A DNA stretch of 64,000 nt from Bacteroidales bacterium (GTDB lineage Bacteria; Bacteroidota; Bacteroidia; Bacteroidales; F082). This document shows positions 1 to 8,968 of the stretch, one piece after another. A model generated the notes under the pieces. That model made no database searches and was not told where the DNA came from. It saw nothing but the letters and a program-made list of their open reading frames with translations. Within the stretch, counting starts at the first letter, position 1; each line of letters opens with the position of its first letter. The stretch covers positions 1 through 64,000 of the forward strand of contig JASBYY010000009.1 of the NCBI GenBank assembly GCA_029983675.1, read 5' to 3'. The translations under genes and the position numbers were made by a program.

Positions 1-74
1 TTATAGGCGACGTGCATGATGTTCAGCCCAAACTCATCAAGGCCTATAAGACCTGTAACATTCCACAACAGTAA
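1..74 (+). CDS. C-terminal end of probable electron transfer flavoprotein alpha subunit (partial)
   Basis: An open frame enters from the left edge and stops at the TAA at 72-74. The visible tail reads IGDVHDVQPKLIKAYKTC followed by about five more residues. ETF alpha subunits end with a similar 'GD-(x)n-P-x-LI' segment, and etf genes are often next to an acyl-CoA dehydrogenase, as here. The assignment rests on 23 residues and on context only. Another protein ending is possible. Confidence 0.45.
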   Translation, partial: IGDVHDVQPKLIKAYKTCNIPQQ

Positions 75-87
75 AAAAAGACAAGAT

Positions 88-1794
88 ATGAATTTTTATA
101 GTGATAATGAGCGTCTTAGGTCGTATCTAAACCATCCAATGATGGAAAAGATTGCCACGCTCAAGGAAGACAACTTCAAAGATAAGGATAGCGACGAATT
201 GGCTCCCGCCGATGCCAAAGATGCCATTGACAGCTACGACAAGGTTCTTGAAATCATCGGTGAAATTTCGGGTGAAGTACTCGAAGCCAATGCCGAAGAG
301 GTTGATCACGAAGGCCCTCAGGTGATTGACGGCACCGTGAAATATGCCAGAGGCACACAGCAGAATCATGAGGCCTTGCGCGATGCCGGCTTGTACGGCA
401 TGTCGCTGCCCCGCAAGTACAACGGTCTGAACTTCCCCTACGTTCCCTACGTCATGGCCGCCGAAATCGTTTCGCGTGCCGATGCCGGTTTTGCAAATAT
501 CTGGGGCTTGCAGGACTGCGCCGAAACCATTTACGAGTTTGCGTCCGAAGAAATCAAAGATGCCTATCTCCCGTTGATTAACCAAGGTGCCACATGCTCG
601 ATGGACCTCACCGAACCCGATGCAGGTTCCGACTTGCAGTCGGTGCGTCTGAAAGCCAGCTATGACGAGGCTTCAAAATGCTGGAGACTCAACGGCGTAA
701 AACGCTTCATCACCAATGGTGATGCCGACATCAAGCTTGTGTTGGCACGTTCCGAAGAGGGTACCAGCGACGGACGTGGTCTTTCCTATTTCCTTTACGA
801 CAGAAAAGACCGTGCTGTCAGGGTTCGCCGCATTGAGAACAAGTTGGGTATCAAAGGATCGCCCACCTGCGAACTTGTCTTCAACAACGCTCCTGCCCTG
901 CTTATCGGAGAACGTCGCTTGGGACTGATCAAATACGTGATGTCGCTGATGAACGGCGCTCGCCTTGGCGTTGGTGCACAGTCAGTAGGTCTGTCAGAAG
1001 CCGCTTGCCGCGAGGCCGTCAAATATGCTCACGAAAGAGAGCAGTTTGGAAAAGCCATTGTCAGTTTCCCTCAGGTATTTGAGATTCTAGCCCTGATGCG
1101 TGCCAAAACCGATGCATCGCGTTCACTGCTGTACGAAACCGCACGCTTTGTCGATATCTACAAGATTTACGACCAGATATCCAAGGAAAGAGACCTGACT
1201 TCAGATGAAAGAGCGGAGATGAAAACCGCCCAGAAGTACGCCGACGTGTTCACCCCATTGCTGAAACTATTTGCAAGTGAATACGCCAACCAGAATGCCT
1301 ACGACTGCATTCAGGTGCATGGTGGTTCGGGCTTCATGAAAGAATACAAATGCGAACGCCTCTACCGCGACGCTCGTATTCTTAGCATTTACGAAGGCAC
1401 CTCTCAGCTCCAGGTTGTGGCCGCCATCCGTGGTATCGGCAACGGCACCTACATGAAGCGTGTCGAAGAATACGAAGCCATGCCTGTGAAGGAAGAACTG
1501 CAAAGCCTGCGCAACAGACTATCCGGACTGAAAGATGCTTTTGCCAAGCTGCATGAAATCGCCGCATCGTGGGGTACCACCAGCGAAATGTACAACTTCA
1601 ACGCACGTCGCTTAGTCGAATCGATGGGTTACCTCATCATGGGGCACCTGCTACTGCAAGACAGCAACCGTTGCGACTGCTTCAAGAAATCGTGTGAAAT
1701 CATGATTGGTCTTGGCGAAGCCGAGATTGCCAGAAATATTGCATTCTTCCAGAATTTCAAGGAAGAGGATTTGGAATCTTATAAAATGAATTGA
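88..1794 (+). CDS. Acyl-CoA dehydrogenase family protein
   Basis: FAD-dependent alpha,beta-dehydrogenation of an acyl-CoA thioester, passing electrons to ETF. I chose the ATG at 88, 13 nt after the upstream stop, because the residues before it in the longer frame do not resemble the family. The N-terminal helical domain is followed by the TEPDAGSD flavin/substrate segment and the C-terminal helical domain with REQFGKAI and QVHGGSGFMKEY. The motif IYEGTSQLQ contains the likely catalytic glutamate (Glu436). At 568 aa it is longer than the roughly 380-aa short-chain enzymes and carries an extra C-terminal helical region, like the long Bacteroidetes members. A FabG-type reductase starts 2 nt downstream, so the two are probably co-transcribed in fatty or branched acyl-CoA metabolism. 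The chain length of the substrate cannot be read from the sequence. Confidence 0.93.
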   Translation: MNFYSDNERLRSYLNHPMMEKIATLKEDNFKDKDSDELAPADAKDAIDSYDKVLEIIGEISGEVLEANAEEVDHEGPQVIDGTVKYARGTQQNHEALRDAGLYGMSLPRKYNGLNFPYVPYVMAAEIVSRADAGFANIWGLQDCAETIYEFASEEIKDAYLPLINQGATCSMDLTEPDAGSDLQSVRLKASYDEASKCWRLNGVKRFITNGDADIKLVLARSEEGTSDGRGLSYFLYDRKDRAVRVRRIENKLGIKGSPTCELVFNNAPALLIGERRLGLIKYVMSLMNGARLGVGAQSVGLSEAACREAVKYAHEREQFGKAIVSFPQVFEILALMRAKTDASRSLLYETARFVDIYKIYDQISKERDLTSDERAEMKTAQKYADVFTPLLKLFASEYANQNAYDCIQVHGGSGFMKEYKCERLYRDARILSIYEGTSQLQVVAAIRGIGNGTYMKRVEEYEAMPVKEELQSLRNRLSGLKDAFAKLHEIAASWGTTSEMYNFNARRLVESMGYLIMGHLLLQDSNRCDCFKKSCEIMIGLGEAEIARNIAFFQNFKEEDLESYKMN

Positions 1795-1796
1795 AA

Positions 1797-2543
1797 ATGA
1801 AACTCTTAGAAAATAAAACCGCATTAATTACCGGCGCCGCCCGTGGCATTGGAAAATCCATCGCCATGCGTTTTGCCCAAGAAGGCTGCAACATCGCCTT
1901 CACCGATCTTCAGTACAACGATGTGGCCAAAGCCACCGAATCGGAACTGGCCGCTTTAGGCGTGAAAGTGAAGTTCTATGCTTCCAATGCCGCCAATTAT
2001 GAAGAAACCCTTACAACCGTCGATCAGATTGCCACTGACTTCGGCAGCATCGACATCCTGGTCAACAACGCCGGTATCACAAAAGACACCGCTTTGAAAC
2101 GCATGACCGAAGACCAATGGGATGCCGTTATCAGCGTCAACCTCAAGTCGGTATTCAACTTTACGAAGGCCGTCCAGCCCATCATGTGGCGCCAAAACTC
2201 CGGCAGCATCATCAGCATGAGTTCCGTGGTCGGCATTTCGGGTAATGCCAACCAGTGCAACTACTCGGCATCTAAGGCCGGTATCATCGGTTTCACCAAG
2301 TCGGCAGCCAAGGAGATGGGCGTGCGTAACATTCGCTGCAACGCCATCGCTCCCGGCTTCATCATCACCGACATGACCGCCGTGCTGCCCGAAGAAGTGA
2401 AACAGGAATGGAACGCCCGTATTCCGCTGCGTCGTGGCGGTACGCCAGAGGATGTAGCCAACGTAGCACTCTTCTTGGCCAGCGACCTTTCATCGTATGT
2501 GTCGGGACAAGTCATCCACTGCTGTGGCGGCATGAACACCTAA
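1797..2543 (+). CDS. fabG: 3-oxoacyl-[ACP] reductase-type short-chain dehydrogenase
   Basis: NAD(P)H-dependent reduction of 3-oxoacyl thioesters (or the reverse reaction). The classical SDR motifs are all present: the TGAARGIG cofactor loop (residues 12-19), NNAG at 90-93, and the catalytic triad Ser143, Tyr156, Lys160 (YSASK). Length is 248 aa, normal for FabG. The start is the ATG at 1797; an in-frame TTG at 1791 overlaps the stop of the dehydrogenase but is less likely. The position directly behind an acyl-CoA dehydrogenase suggests it may work on CoA esters (acetoacetyl- or 3-hydroxyacyl-CoA) rather than only in fatty-acid synthesis. This last point is inference. Confidence 0.9.
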   Translation: MKLLENKTALITGAARGIGKSIAMRFAQEGCNIAFTDLQYNDVAKATESELAALGVKVKFYASNAANYEETLTTVDQIATDFGSIDILVNNAGITKDTALKRMTEDQWDAVISVNLKSVFNFTKAVQPIMWRQNSGSIISMSSVVGISGNANQCNYSASKAGIIGFTKSAAKEMGVRNIRCNAIAPGFIITDMTAVLPEEVKQEWNARIPLRRGGTPEDVANVALFLASDLSSYVSGQVIHCCGGMNT

Positions 2544-2578
2544 GAGAATAGTTCAATCCGATATTCATCTATTACCAA

Positions 2579-2611
2579 GCGGGAGAAAATGTTATTTTCT
2601 CCCGCTTTTTT
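2579..2611 (+). terminator. Rho-independent terminator after fabG
   Basis: A GCGGGAGAAAA / TTTTCTCCCGC stem with a short loop is followed by a run of T, about 35 nt after the fabG stop. It closes the acyl-CoA dehydrogenase/fabG unit. Confidence 0.9.
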
Positions 2612-2772
2612 ATGTTGGTTGCCGAAAACGATCTCTGCAAACAACATGGTGCTCTACACTTTTGTCATCCGGATTCTTATCACGATAGAAATTATCGGCG
2701 CAATCAATATTTAGCAAGAAAAAACAAGGAGACCTACTGTTTACATGAAAACCCACAGGTTAGGGCTATGCA

Positions 2773-2796
2773 CAAAAAAAGCCGCTCAAAAGCGGC
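2773..2796 (-). terminator. Terminator of the tRNA-Leu pair
   Basis: Read on the minus strand, a GCCGC-TTTTGA-GCGGC hairpin is followed by seven T. It lies just downstream of the second tRNA gene. Confidence 0.85.
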
Positions 2797-2806
2797 CTGT
2801 TTGTTG

Positions 2807-2888
2807 TGCCCCGAACAGGAATCGAACCTGCACTCCTCTCGAAATACGCACCTGAAACGTACGCGTCTACCAATTCCGCCATCGGGGC
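2807..2888 (-). tRNA. tRNA-Leu (anticodon CAG)
   Basis: The 7-bp acceptor stem GCCCCGA/TCGGGGC pairs at both ends. The D-loop region GCGGAATTGGTAGACGC is typical of tRNA-Leu. The anticodon arm TACGT-TTCAGGT-GCGTA places CAG in the loop. The T-arm contains GGTTCGATTCC. The short variable arm is normal for this family. CCA is not encoded. It decodes CUG. It is probably co-transcribed with the upstream tRNA-Leu(GAG), 11 nt away. Confidence 0.93.
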
Positions 2889-2899
2889 TTGGAAAGAGG

Positions 2900-2983
2900 T
2901 GCCCAGGACAAGAGTCGAACTTGCATGCCGGAACCGGCACCACCCCCTCAAAGTGGCGTGTCTACCAATTTCACCACCTGGGC
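2900..2983 (-). tRNA. tRNA-Leu (anticodon GAG)
   Basis: The acceptor stem GCCCAGG/CCTGGGC is perfect. The D-arm contains AAATTGGTAGACACG. The anticodon arm CCACT-TTGAGGG-GGTGG shows GAG. The T-arm contains GTTCGACTC. CCA is not encoded. It decodes CUC/CUU. A minus-strand TATTTTTG box at 2997-3004 is the likely promoter of the pair. Confidence 0.93.
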
Positions 2984-2996
2984 CCTAAATCGGCTG

Positions 2997-3004
2997 CAAA
3001 AATA
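2997..3004 (-). promoter_or_regulatory. -7 box for the tRNA-Leu pair
   Basis: TATTTTTG on the minus strand fits the Bacteroidetes TAnnTTTG consensus and lies 13 nt before the first tRNA. No clear TTTG -33 box was seen. Confidence 0.6.
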
Positions 3005-3074
3005 CACTTTTTTTGAATGCAATCGCACAATCGGAAAAAAATATTTTCGCGACATCAATTTGATACAAATTTAC

Positions 3075-3082
3075 TACTTTTG
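3075..3082 (+). promoter_or_regulatory. -7 box for the DUF4301 gene
   Basis: TACTTTTG fits TAnnTTTG and lies 22 nt before the ATG at 3105. The -33 element is weak. Confidence 0.6.
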
Positions 3083-3104
3083 AATCGAAATAAAAGCGCA
3101 TCAC

Positions 3105-4655
3105 ATGTTATCAGCAAACGACACAAAACAACTATTTGAAAAAAACATCACCGAACAACAAGTTGCCGAACAACTTGCAAGGCTGAAACGAGGCACCGTT
3201 TTCGCCCGTTTAGTCTGCCCTGCCACTATCGGCAAGGGTATTAAACAAATGGATGAATCCGAACGGCAACACTACATCGAGGTGTTCGAGAACGACAAGG
3301 AATACTACCGGCTCGTGAAGTTCGTCCCGGCTTCGGGTGCCGCAAGCCGCATGTTCAAAGACTTGTTTTCGTTTATCGAACAGTTTGATAACCGATGTCT
3401 TCCAAACGATTATTTGCAAAATCATCCCGATAATGCCGTTACGCAGTTTTTCAACAACCTGAAACATTTTGCATTCTACGAACAACTGAACCATACTGTG
3501 CAAAATCTATACGGAAAAGATCTCGATACCCTAATGCGCGAAAACAAGCTGGTGGATATTGCAAAAGCCTTGCTGTCGGAAAACGGCATGTCGTATGGGA
3601 AACTGCCCAAAGCGCTGCTTCTTTTCCACAGGTACAAGGATTTCTGCCGCATGGCCATTGAGGAGCATTTTTGTGAGGCAGCCGAATACGCTTGTAATAC
3701 TGATGGCACAGCAAAGTTGCATTTCACGGTATCACCCGAACACAAAACACTGTTCCGAAAAGCGATTGAAGACCTACGTTCCCATTACGAGCAAACATAT
3801 CACATACAGCTTGAAATCGATCTTTCCACCCAGAAGCCTTCCACCGACACCATAGCGTTAGATGTTGACGGAGCACCTTTCAGAAATGCCGATGGCAGCC
3901 TGTTGTTTCGTCCGGGCGGACATGGCGCACTGATAGAAAACCTGAATGAGTTGCGTGAGGAAATCGTATTCATCAAGAACATTGACAATGTTTCCGTCGA
4001 ATCGAAAGCGACATCCGGGTTTTCCTATAAAAAGGCACTGGCCGGCTACCTCATGCACTTGCAGCAGCGTTGTTTCGAATACCTCGAACTGCTTGACGAC
4101 GGCAGCCTGTCCGATGCTGAAATCGATGAAATCATCGGCTTTGCGCGTGATGAACTTACCATTGATATTCCCGCCTTTATTGACGATTACAGCAGCATTG
4201 AGAAAATCGACTTCCTCTATGAGCGTCTCAACCGCCCCATGCGTGTGTGCGGCGTGGTGCGCAACGACGGTGAACCTGGCGGCGGCCCTTATTGGGTCCG
4301 CAATGCGGATGACGAGGCTTCTCTGCAAATTGTCGAATCCTCGCAAATCAACCACGAAAACGCCGAACAGGAGTGCATATTCAGGGATGCCACCCATTTC
4401 AACCCCGTGGATTTGGTCTGCGGATGCTGGAACTACATGGGCGAAGCCTTCAACCTGACGGATTTTGTCGATCCAAGTACCGCTTTCATATCGAATAAAT
4501 CGCAAGGCGGACGCGAATTGAAGGCATTGGAGCTGCCCGGACTTTGGAACGGGGCAATGGCTGACTGGATCACTGTATTTGTAGAAGTGCCGACAGCGAC
4601 TTTCAATCCCGTGAAGACCGTGAACGACCTGCTGAAAGACATGCACCAGCTGTAA
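3105..4655 (+). CDS. DUF4301 family protein
   Basis: A 516-aa protein of a Bacteroidetes-restricted family of unknown function. The family is recognised from its N-terminal segment KFVPASGAASRMFKDL (about residues 65-80) and from its length. The middle contains a conserved RPGGHGALIENLN segment. The C-terminal part contains VVRNDGEPGGGPYWV and HFNPVDLVCG. The glycine-rich SGAASR and PGGHG elements recall nucleotide- or phosphate-binding loops, but this is only an impression. There is no signal peptide or membrane segment, so it is probably cytoplasmic. It is a single gene with its own promoter and a terminator. No function should be inferred from the neighbouring tRNAs or ribosomal genes. Confidence 0.88.
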   Translation: MLSANDTKQLFEKNITEQQVAEQLARLKRGTVFARLVCPATIGKGIKQMDESERQHYIEVFENDKEYYRLVKFVPASGAASRMFKDLFSFIEQFDNRCLPNDYLQNHPDNAVTQFFNNLKHFAFYEQLNHTVQNLYGKDLDTLMRENKLVDIAKALLSENGMSYGKLPKALLLFHRYKDFCRMAIEEHFCEAAEYACNTDGTAKLHFTVSPEHKTLFRKAIEDLRSHYEQTYHIQLEIDLSTQKPSTDTIALDVDGAPFRNADGSLLFRPGGHGALIENLNELREEIVFIKNIDNVSVESKATSGFSYKKALAGYLMHLQQRCFEYLELLDDGSLSDAEIDEIIGFARDELTIDIPAFIDDYSSIEKIDFLYERLNRPMRVCGVVRNDGEPGGGPYWVRNADDEASLQIVESSQINHENAEQECIFRDATHFNPVDLVCGCWNYMGEAFNLTDFVDPSTAFISNKSQGGRELKALELPGLWNGAMADWITVFVEVPTATFNPVKTVNDLLKDMHQL

Positions 4656-4674
4656 TCACCGATTGCCATTAAAC

Positions 4675-4707
4675 AAAAGCCGCAACCCTTTCGGATTGCG
4701 GCTTTTT
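4675..4707. terminator. Bidirectional terminator between DUF4301 gene and rplT
   Basis: GCCGCAACCC / GGATTGCGGC with a TTTC loop, flanked by A residues on the left and T5 on the right, so it can serve both convergent genes. Confidence 0.85.
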
Positions 4708-4744
4708 GGTTATCGTGTCGCAAGACACGCGTTGCCGGCAGTGA

Positions 4745-5089
4745 TTATTTCACTTTCTCGACAATGGCCTTGAAGGCTTCCGGATTGTTCAAAGCGAGGT
4801 CGGCAAGAACCTTGCGGTTGATCTCGATGTCGCTCTTGTTCAACTTATCCATGAACACGCTGTATGACATGCCATATTCGCGGATAGCTGCATTGATACG
4901 GATGATCCACAAGGATCTGAATTCGCGTTTCTTGTTTCTTCTGTCGCGATAAGCGTAAGTTTGTCCTTTTTCATAGGAGTTTTTCGCCACAGTCCAGACA
5001 TTCTTTCTCTTTCCGAACTGACCTTTCGTTTTCTTGAGGATTTTCTTGCGTCTAGCTCTTGAAGCTACTGCATTGACTGATCTTGTCAT
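4745..5089 (-). CDS. rplT: 50S ribosomal protein L20
   Basis: 114 aa, full length for L20. The conserved start [19 protein letters not shown], the very basic N-terminal helix and the [18 protein letters not shown] segment identify it. It binds 23S rRNA early in 50S assembly. It is the last gene of thrS-infC-rpmI-rplT, a widely conserved order. In other bacteria L20 represses this operon by binding its mRNA. Whether that happens here cannot be seen. Confidence 0.98.
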   Translation of the reverse strand: MTRSVNAVASRARRKKILKKTKGQFGKRKNVWTVAKNSYEKGQTYAYRDRRNKKREFRSLWIIRINAAIREYGMSYSVFMDKLNKSDIEINRKVLADLALNNPEAFKAIVEKVK

Positions 5090-5168
5090 TTTTTGTTAGT
5101 TTTTTCGTTCAGCGCCTCGCCCCTTTCGAGAACTTTTCTGCTGATACAAAGGTTAAACATTGATTGGA

Positions 5169-5363
5169 TTACACGAGAAGCAGTTTCTTGACAACTTTCT
5201 CATCGGCTTTCTCGACGATTGCCGTATGATCAAGGTTGCGCTTTCTTTTTTGGCTTTTCTTGGTCAGGATGTGACCATGATAGGCATGCTTTCTCTTGAT
5301 TTTACCGGAGCCCGTCAATTGGAAACGTTTCTTCGCTCCGGAATTGGTCTTCATTTTTGGCAT
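5169..5363 (-). CDS. rpmI: 50S ribosomal protein L35
   Basis: 64 aa and strongly basic, with the family start [14 protein letters not shown] and the [15 protein letters not shown] segment. It lies between infC and rplT as usual. The intergenic gaps (35 nt from infC, 79 nt to rplT) fit a single transcript. Confidence 0.98.
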   Translation of the reverse strand: MPKMKTNSGAKKRFQLTGSGKIKRKHAYHGHILTKKSQKRKRNLDHTAIVEKADEKVVKKLLLV

Positions 5364-5398
5364 TTTCGCAATTATTTAAGTAGTTAAAAATGAGTTTT

Positions 5399-5965
5399 CT
5401 ATCCTTTATTTGTCTTAGGAGCCACCATCATTTGCATCCGTTTCCCCTCTAATTTAGGCATGGCTTCCACCTTTCCGAACTCCTCAAGTTCCTGTGCGAA
5501 CTTCAGCAGCATGATTTCGCCCTGATCCTTATAGACGATGGAACGCCCCCTGAAAAACACCTCCACCTTCACCTTTGCCCCTTCTTGCAGGAAGCGTTTG
5601 GCGTGGTTCAGCTTGAACTCGAAGTCGTGTTCATCGGTCTGTGGTCCTAAACGGATCTCCTTGACAACGACTTTCGTCGCTTTCGCCTTCATCTCTTTCT
5701 GCTTTTTCTTCTGGTCAAAGATGAATTTCTTGTAATCCATGACCTTGCAGACCGGAGGATTGGCATCAGGAGAAATCTCCACCAAATCAAGTTCCTTGGA
5801 TTCGGCAATACGCAACGCCTCTTTCAACGGATATATTTTTGATTCGATTTCTTCTCCAACCAATCGAACCATCGGAGCTTTGATGTACTCGTTTATCCGA
5901 TGTTTGTTTTCGTCATTGTCTTTACGACGTGGCGAAAATCTTCCTGATGCTGGGGACTGTGCTAT
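5399..5965 (-). CDS. infC: Translation initiation factor IF-3 (probable ATA start)
   Basis: IF-3 keeps the ribosomal subunits apart and checks start codons. The first in-frame ATG (5872) would remove the conserved RINE.I segment of the N-domain. The frame stays open upstream and encodes KHRINEYIKAP directly before that ATG, so the true start must be non-ATG. AGGAG (minus strand, 5975-5979) lies 9 nt before an in-frame ATA at 5963-5965, giving 188 aa, a normal IF-3 length. An ATT at 5972-5974 touches the AGGAG and is less likely. Rare starts (AUU, AUC, AUA) are a known feature of infC and allow self-control. The linker and C-domain (DYKKFIFDQKKKQKE, IRLGPQTDEHDF, FFRGRSI) are intact. Confidence 0.93.
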   Translation of the reverse strand: MAQSPASGRFSPRRKDNDENKHRINEYIKAPMVRLVGEEIESKIYPLKEALRIAESKELDLVEISPDANPPVCKVMDYKKFIFDQKKKQKEMKAKATKVVVKEIRLGPQTDEHDFEFKLNHAKRFLQEGAKVKVEVFFRGRSIVYKDQGEIMLLKFAQELEEFGKVEAMPKLEGKRMQMMVAPKTNKG

Positions 5966-6010
5966 GGTTTTAATCTCCTATCTTTTTGTTAAACAACTAT
6001 TTGTGTTATC

Positions 6011-7951
6011 CTATCTGATACTTTGTTCTTCTTCAACTTGTTTGACAATCATCTTGCCGAAATCTTCTATCGACATCGACCCAAGATCGACTTGTCCGTG
6101 ACGGCGCACCGATACGCTGCTCTCATTCTCCTCTTTCTCGCCCACAATAAGCATGTAGGGGAGTTTCTTCACTTCGGCATCGCGGATTTTACGGCCAATC
6201 TTCTCATTTCTGTCGTCAATGAGGGCGCGAATATCGGACTTTTTCAAATACGATTGCACTTTTTCGGCATAATCGAGGTATTTTTCGCTTACCGGCAGGA
6301 TGATCAACTGATCGGGAGCAAGCCACAACGGGAACTCTCCGGCACAATGCTCAAGCAACACTGCCACAAAGCGTTCCATCGAACCGAAAGGTGCCCTATG
6401 GATCATCACGGGACGGTGTTTCTCGTTGTCGGATCCGATATAACTCAAGTCGAAACGTTCAGGCAGGTTGTAATCCACTTGGATAGTGCCCAACTGCCAT
6501 TTTCTTCCGATGGCATCGCGCACCATAAAGTCGAGCTTGGGACCGTAGAAAGCAGCCTCACCATATTCGATACGTGCCGGCAGGTTCTTTTCTTTACAGG
6601 CCTCAACGATGGCCGCTTCAGCTTTCGCCCAGTTTTCGTCAGTACCCACATATTTTTCATGGTCGTTGGGGTCGCGGAGCGAAATCTGCGCTTCAAAATT
6701 AGTGAAACTCAATGCTTTGAAGATAATTTCGATAATCTCCATCACATGGATAAACTCTTCCTTCACTTGGTCAGGACAACAGAAAATATGGGCGTCGTCT
6801 TGTGTAAACGATCGCACACGAGTCAAGCCATGCAACTCTCCGCTCTGCTCATAACGGTAAACCGTTCCGAACTCGGCGAGACGCACCGGCATTTCCTTGT
6901 AGGAACGCGGCAGCCACTTGTAAATCATGCAGTGATGGGGGCAGTTCATGGGTTTCAGCAGATACTCCTCGCCTTCTTCGGGCGTGGTAATCGGGCGAAA
7001 ACTATCAGCACCGTAATGGTCCCAATGCCCCGAAGTCACGTACAACTGTTTGCCTCCGATATGGGGCGTGATGACTTGTTCGTAACCATAGTCCTTCTGT
7101 ATCTTCGTCAGGAAATCCTGCAAGCGCAAGCGCAGCGCCGTTCCCTTGGGAAGCCAAATAGGAAGTCCTTTGCCCACCATTTCGTTGAACATAAAAAGCT
7201 CCAGCTCTTTGCCAAGTTTGCGATGATCACGCTTTTTGGCTTCTTCCAAAAGCACCAAGTAATCATCCAGGTCTTTCTTTTTAGGGAAGGTGATGCCATA
7301 GACACGGGTCAACTGTTTGCGTTTCTCGTCGCCACGCCAGTAGGCTCCGGCCAACGATGTCAGCTTCACAGCCTTGATGACGCTTGCATCGGGGATGTGT
7401 GGACCGCGGCAGAGGTCGGTAAATCCGCCACACCTATAATATGTAATGGTGCCGTCTTCGAGGTCGTTGATCAGCTCCACCTTGTATTCGTCTCCTTTTT
7501 TCTTGAAATAATCCAACGCATCGGCTTTTGAGACATCAATGCGTTCGAACGTCTGTTTTTCACGTGCCAACTCCAACATTTTGTTTTCGATGGCAGCGAG
7601 GCTGGCTTCCGTCAAACTGAAGTCGCCAGTGTCAATATCATAATAGAAACCACTATCCACAGCAGGCCCGATACCAAATTTCACACCCGGATAGAGTGCT
7701 TCGATAGCTTCGGCCATTAAATGAGCCGACGAATGCCAGAAAGTGGCCTTTCCTTCGGGATCATCCCATCTGAAAAGCTGAATTTCGGCATCTTCGCAGA
7801 TAGGACGCATGGCATCCCACATACTGCCGTTCACCTTGGCTGACAGCACATTACGCGCCAAGCCTTCGCTCAAACTACGGGCAATATCCAAAGGCGTTAC
7901 ACCGGCTTCATACTGTCTGACGCTGCGGTCAGGAAATGTAATACTGATCAT
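6011..7951 (-). CDS. thrS: Threonyl-tRNA synthetase
   Basis: Charges tRNA-Thr. 646 aa from the ATG at 7951; an upstream in-frame extension carries no conserved residues and runs through the promoter. Domains in order: TGS ([17 protein letters not shown]), editing domain with the [10 protein letters not shown] zinc/catalytic motif, class II catalytic core (motif 2 [24 protein letters not shown]; the zinc cysteine in [11 protein letters not shown]; motif 3 [11 protein letters not shown]), and the anticodon-binding domain. First gene of the operon with infC, rpmI and rplT. Confidence 0.97.
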   Translation of the reverse strand: MISITFPDRSVRQYEAGVTPLDIARSLSEGLARNVLSAKVNGSMWDAMRPICEDAEIQLFRWDDPEGKATFWHSSAHLMAEAIEALYPGVKFGIGPAVDSGFYYDIDTGDFSLTEASLAAIENKMLELAREKQTFERIDVSKADALDYFKKKGDEYKVELINDLEDGTITYYRCGGFTDLCRGPHIPDASVIKAVKLTSLAGAYWRGDEKRKQLTRVYGITFPKKKDLDDYLVLLEEAKKRDHRKLGKELELFMFNEMVGKGLPIWLPKGTALRLRLQDFLTKIQKDYGYEQVITPHIGGKQLYVTSGHWDHYGADSFRPITTPEEGEEYLLKPMNCPHHCMIYKWLPRSYKEMPVRLAEFGTVYRYEQSGELHGLTRVRSFTQDDAHIFCCPDQVKEEFIHVMEIIEIIFKALSFTNFEAQISLRDPNDHEKYVGTDENWAKAEAAIVEACKEKNLPARIEYGEAAFYGPKLDFMVRDAIGRKWQLGTIQVDYNLPERFDLSYIGSDNEKHRPVMIHRAPFGSMERFVAVLLEHCAGEFPLWLAPDQLIILPVSEKYLDYAEKVQSYLKKSDIRALIDDRNEKIGRKIRDAEVKKLPYMLIVGEKEENESSVSVRRHGQVDLGSMSIEDFGKMIVKQVEEEQSIR

Positions 7952-7977
7952 GGCTATACCTCTCAAAAAAACGCCTG

Positions 7978-7985
7978 CAAAAGTA
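7978..7985 (-). promoter_or_regulatory. -7 box of the thrS-infC-rpmI-rplT operon
   Basis: TACTTTTG on the minus strand, 26 nt before the thrS ATG. It fits TAnnTTTG. Confidence 0.65.
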
Positions 7986-8476
7986 CACAAATTCATTGAA
8001 ATAAAATCATTTCAGGGATAGAAAGTTATATTATTTTGAAAAAAATGACTTTTATCCCAAAACGGTCAATAGGACTCAAACCGTGGCCTTCCATTGAATT
8101 TCTAATGACCGCCATTAGAAATTATTATTTGCAAGTATATGTTATTCAACTATTTGTAAAACAAACCACAACTTTTTCTTTTCTAACGACCGATTTGGGT
8201 TTAATGTCACGGCAAACGAAAAAACACCCTGAAAAACCAACACAACGATGTAAGCCGTATGATTTTTGTGTGTAAAGATGTTGCATGATTGTGCTGGGAC
8301 AATTTACTTAAAAAATCCGCTTTCGCAACTTCGGGTATGAAAAATATAAGTACTTTTGCCACTTTCATAAAACACGCAGTGCAATGACACTGCAATGAAC
8401 AACAAAGAAAGAATGATTTCAATATTTCTGATTATCAAATGAATACATCACCAACCACAAAACAGCATTACTTGTT
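7986..8476. other. Intergenic region between thrS and the rhodanese gene
   Basis: About 490 nt without a convincing gene; a 79-codon open frame at 8036-8275 has no family-like features. It holds a perfect 11-bp inverted repeat (8097-8107 and 8113-8123, AATTTCTAATG, 5-nt spacer) without a T run, and a plus-strand TACTTTTG box at 8351-8358 that could drive the rhodanese gene with a long leader of about 110 nt. Confidence 0.6.
8351..8358 (+). promoter_or_regulatory. -7 box for the rhodanese gene
   Basis: TACTTTTG fits the Bacteroidetes -7 consensus. It lies about 118 nt upstream of the ATG at 8477. Confidence 0.5.
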
Positions 8477-8863
8477 ATGAAACACTGGATACTATTGGCA
8501 TTGACCACATTTGGATCTTGCAACGGCGTCCATCTGCAAGGCGAGTCCAACGTCCTGTCACCGCAGGAGTACGACAAAGCGATTCATTCTGACAGCATGG
8601 CCGTGATTATTGATGTCCGTCAGCCGTCGGAATATGAAGCAGGACATATTCAAGGCGCGAAATTGCTCGATGTGCTTGATGCTACGGCTTTCGATGCAGG
8701 GCTGAAGGAACTCGACAAGGAAAAGACATACTATATCTATTGCCGTAGCGGTCGCCGCAGCCATGAGGCTGCTGGAAAAATGCAAGCCCAAGGTCTCAAA
8801 GTTGTTGAACTGAAAGGGGGCATCTCGGCGTGGAGATGCGCAGAATTGCCTTTGGTAAAATAA
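8477..8863 (+). CDS. Rhodanese-like domain lipoprotein
   Basis: A 128-aa single-domain rhodanese. The loop YCRSGRRSHEAA contains the presumed sulfur-carrying Cys89, and VIIDVRQPSEYEAGHIQGA is the conserved first half. The N-terminus is hydrophobic and ends in FGSC, a possible lipobox with Cys15, so the protein is probably tethered on the periplasmic side of a membrane. Such proteins move sulfane sulfur or act in thiol metabolism; the substrate is unknown. It precedes the C10 protease gene by 105 nt with a weak hairpin between them. Confidence 0.85.
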   Translation: MKHWILLALTTFGSCNGVHLQGESNVLSPQEYDKAIHSDSMAVIIDVRQPSEYEAGHIQGAKLLDVLDATAFDAGLKELDKEKTYYIYCRSGRRSHEAAGKMQAQGLKVVELKGGISAWRCAELPLVK

Positions 8864-8917
8864 ATTCGGTCGGCTTGACACAAACGATAGCCAGACATTG
8901 CAAACAAAAAAAATCTT

Positions 8918-8944
8918 GGGTTTCAGATTGCCGAAACCCTTTTT
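8918..8944 (+). terminator. Possible weak terminator
   Basis: A GGGTTTC / GAAACCC stem is followed by TTTTT between the rhodanese and protease genes. Confidence 0.5.
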
Positions 8945-8968
8945 CCACAATCCAATTGAAGCACAAAC

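Noticed and set aside
2612-3016. 134-codon open frame across the tRNA genes
   Set aside because: It runs through both tRNA-Leu genes on the opposite strand and has no protein family features.
6023-7531. 502-codon open frame on the strand opposite thrS
   Set aside because: It is the antisense of a clear threonyl-tRNA synthetase. No codon or domain signal supports it.
8036-8275. 79-codon open frame upstream of the rhodanese gene
   Set aside because: It contains the inverted repeat at 8097-8123, no domain or signal is visible, and no promoter is positioned for it.
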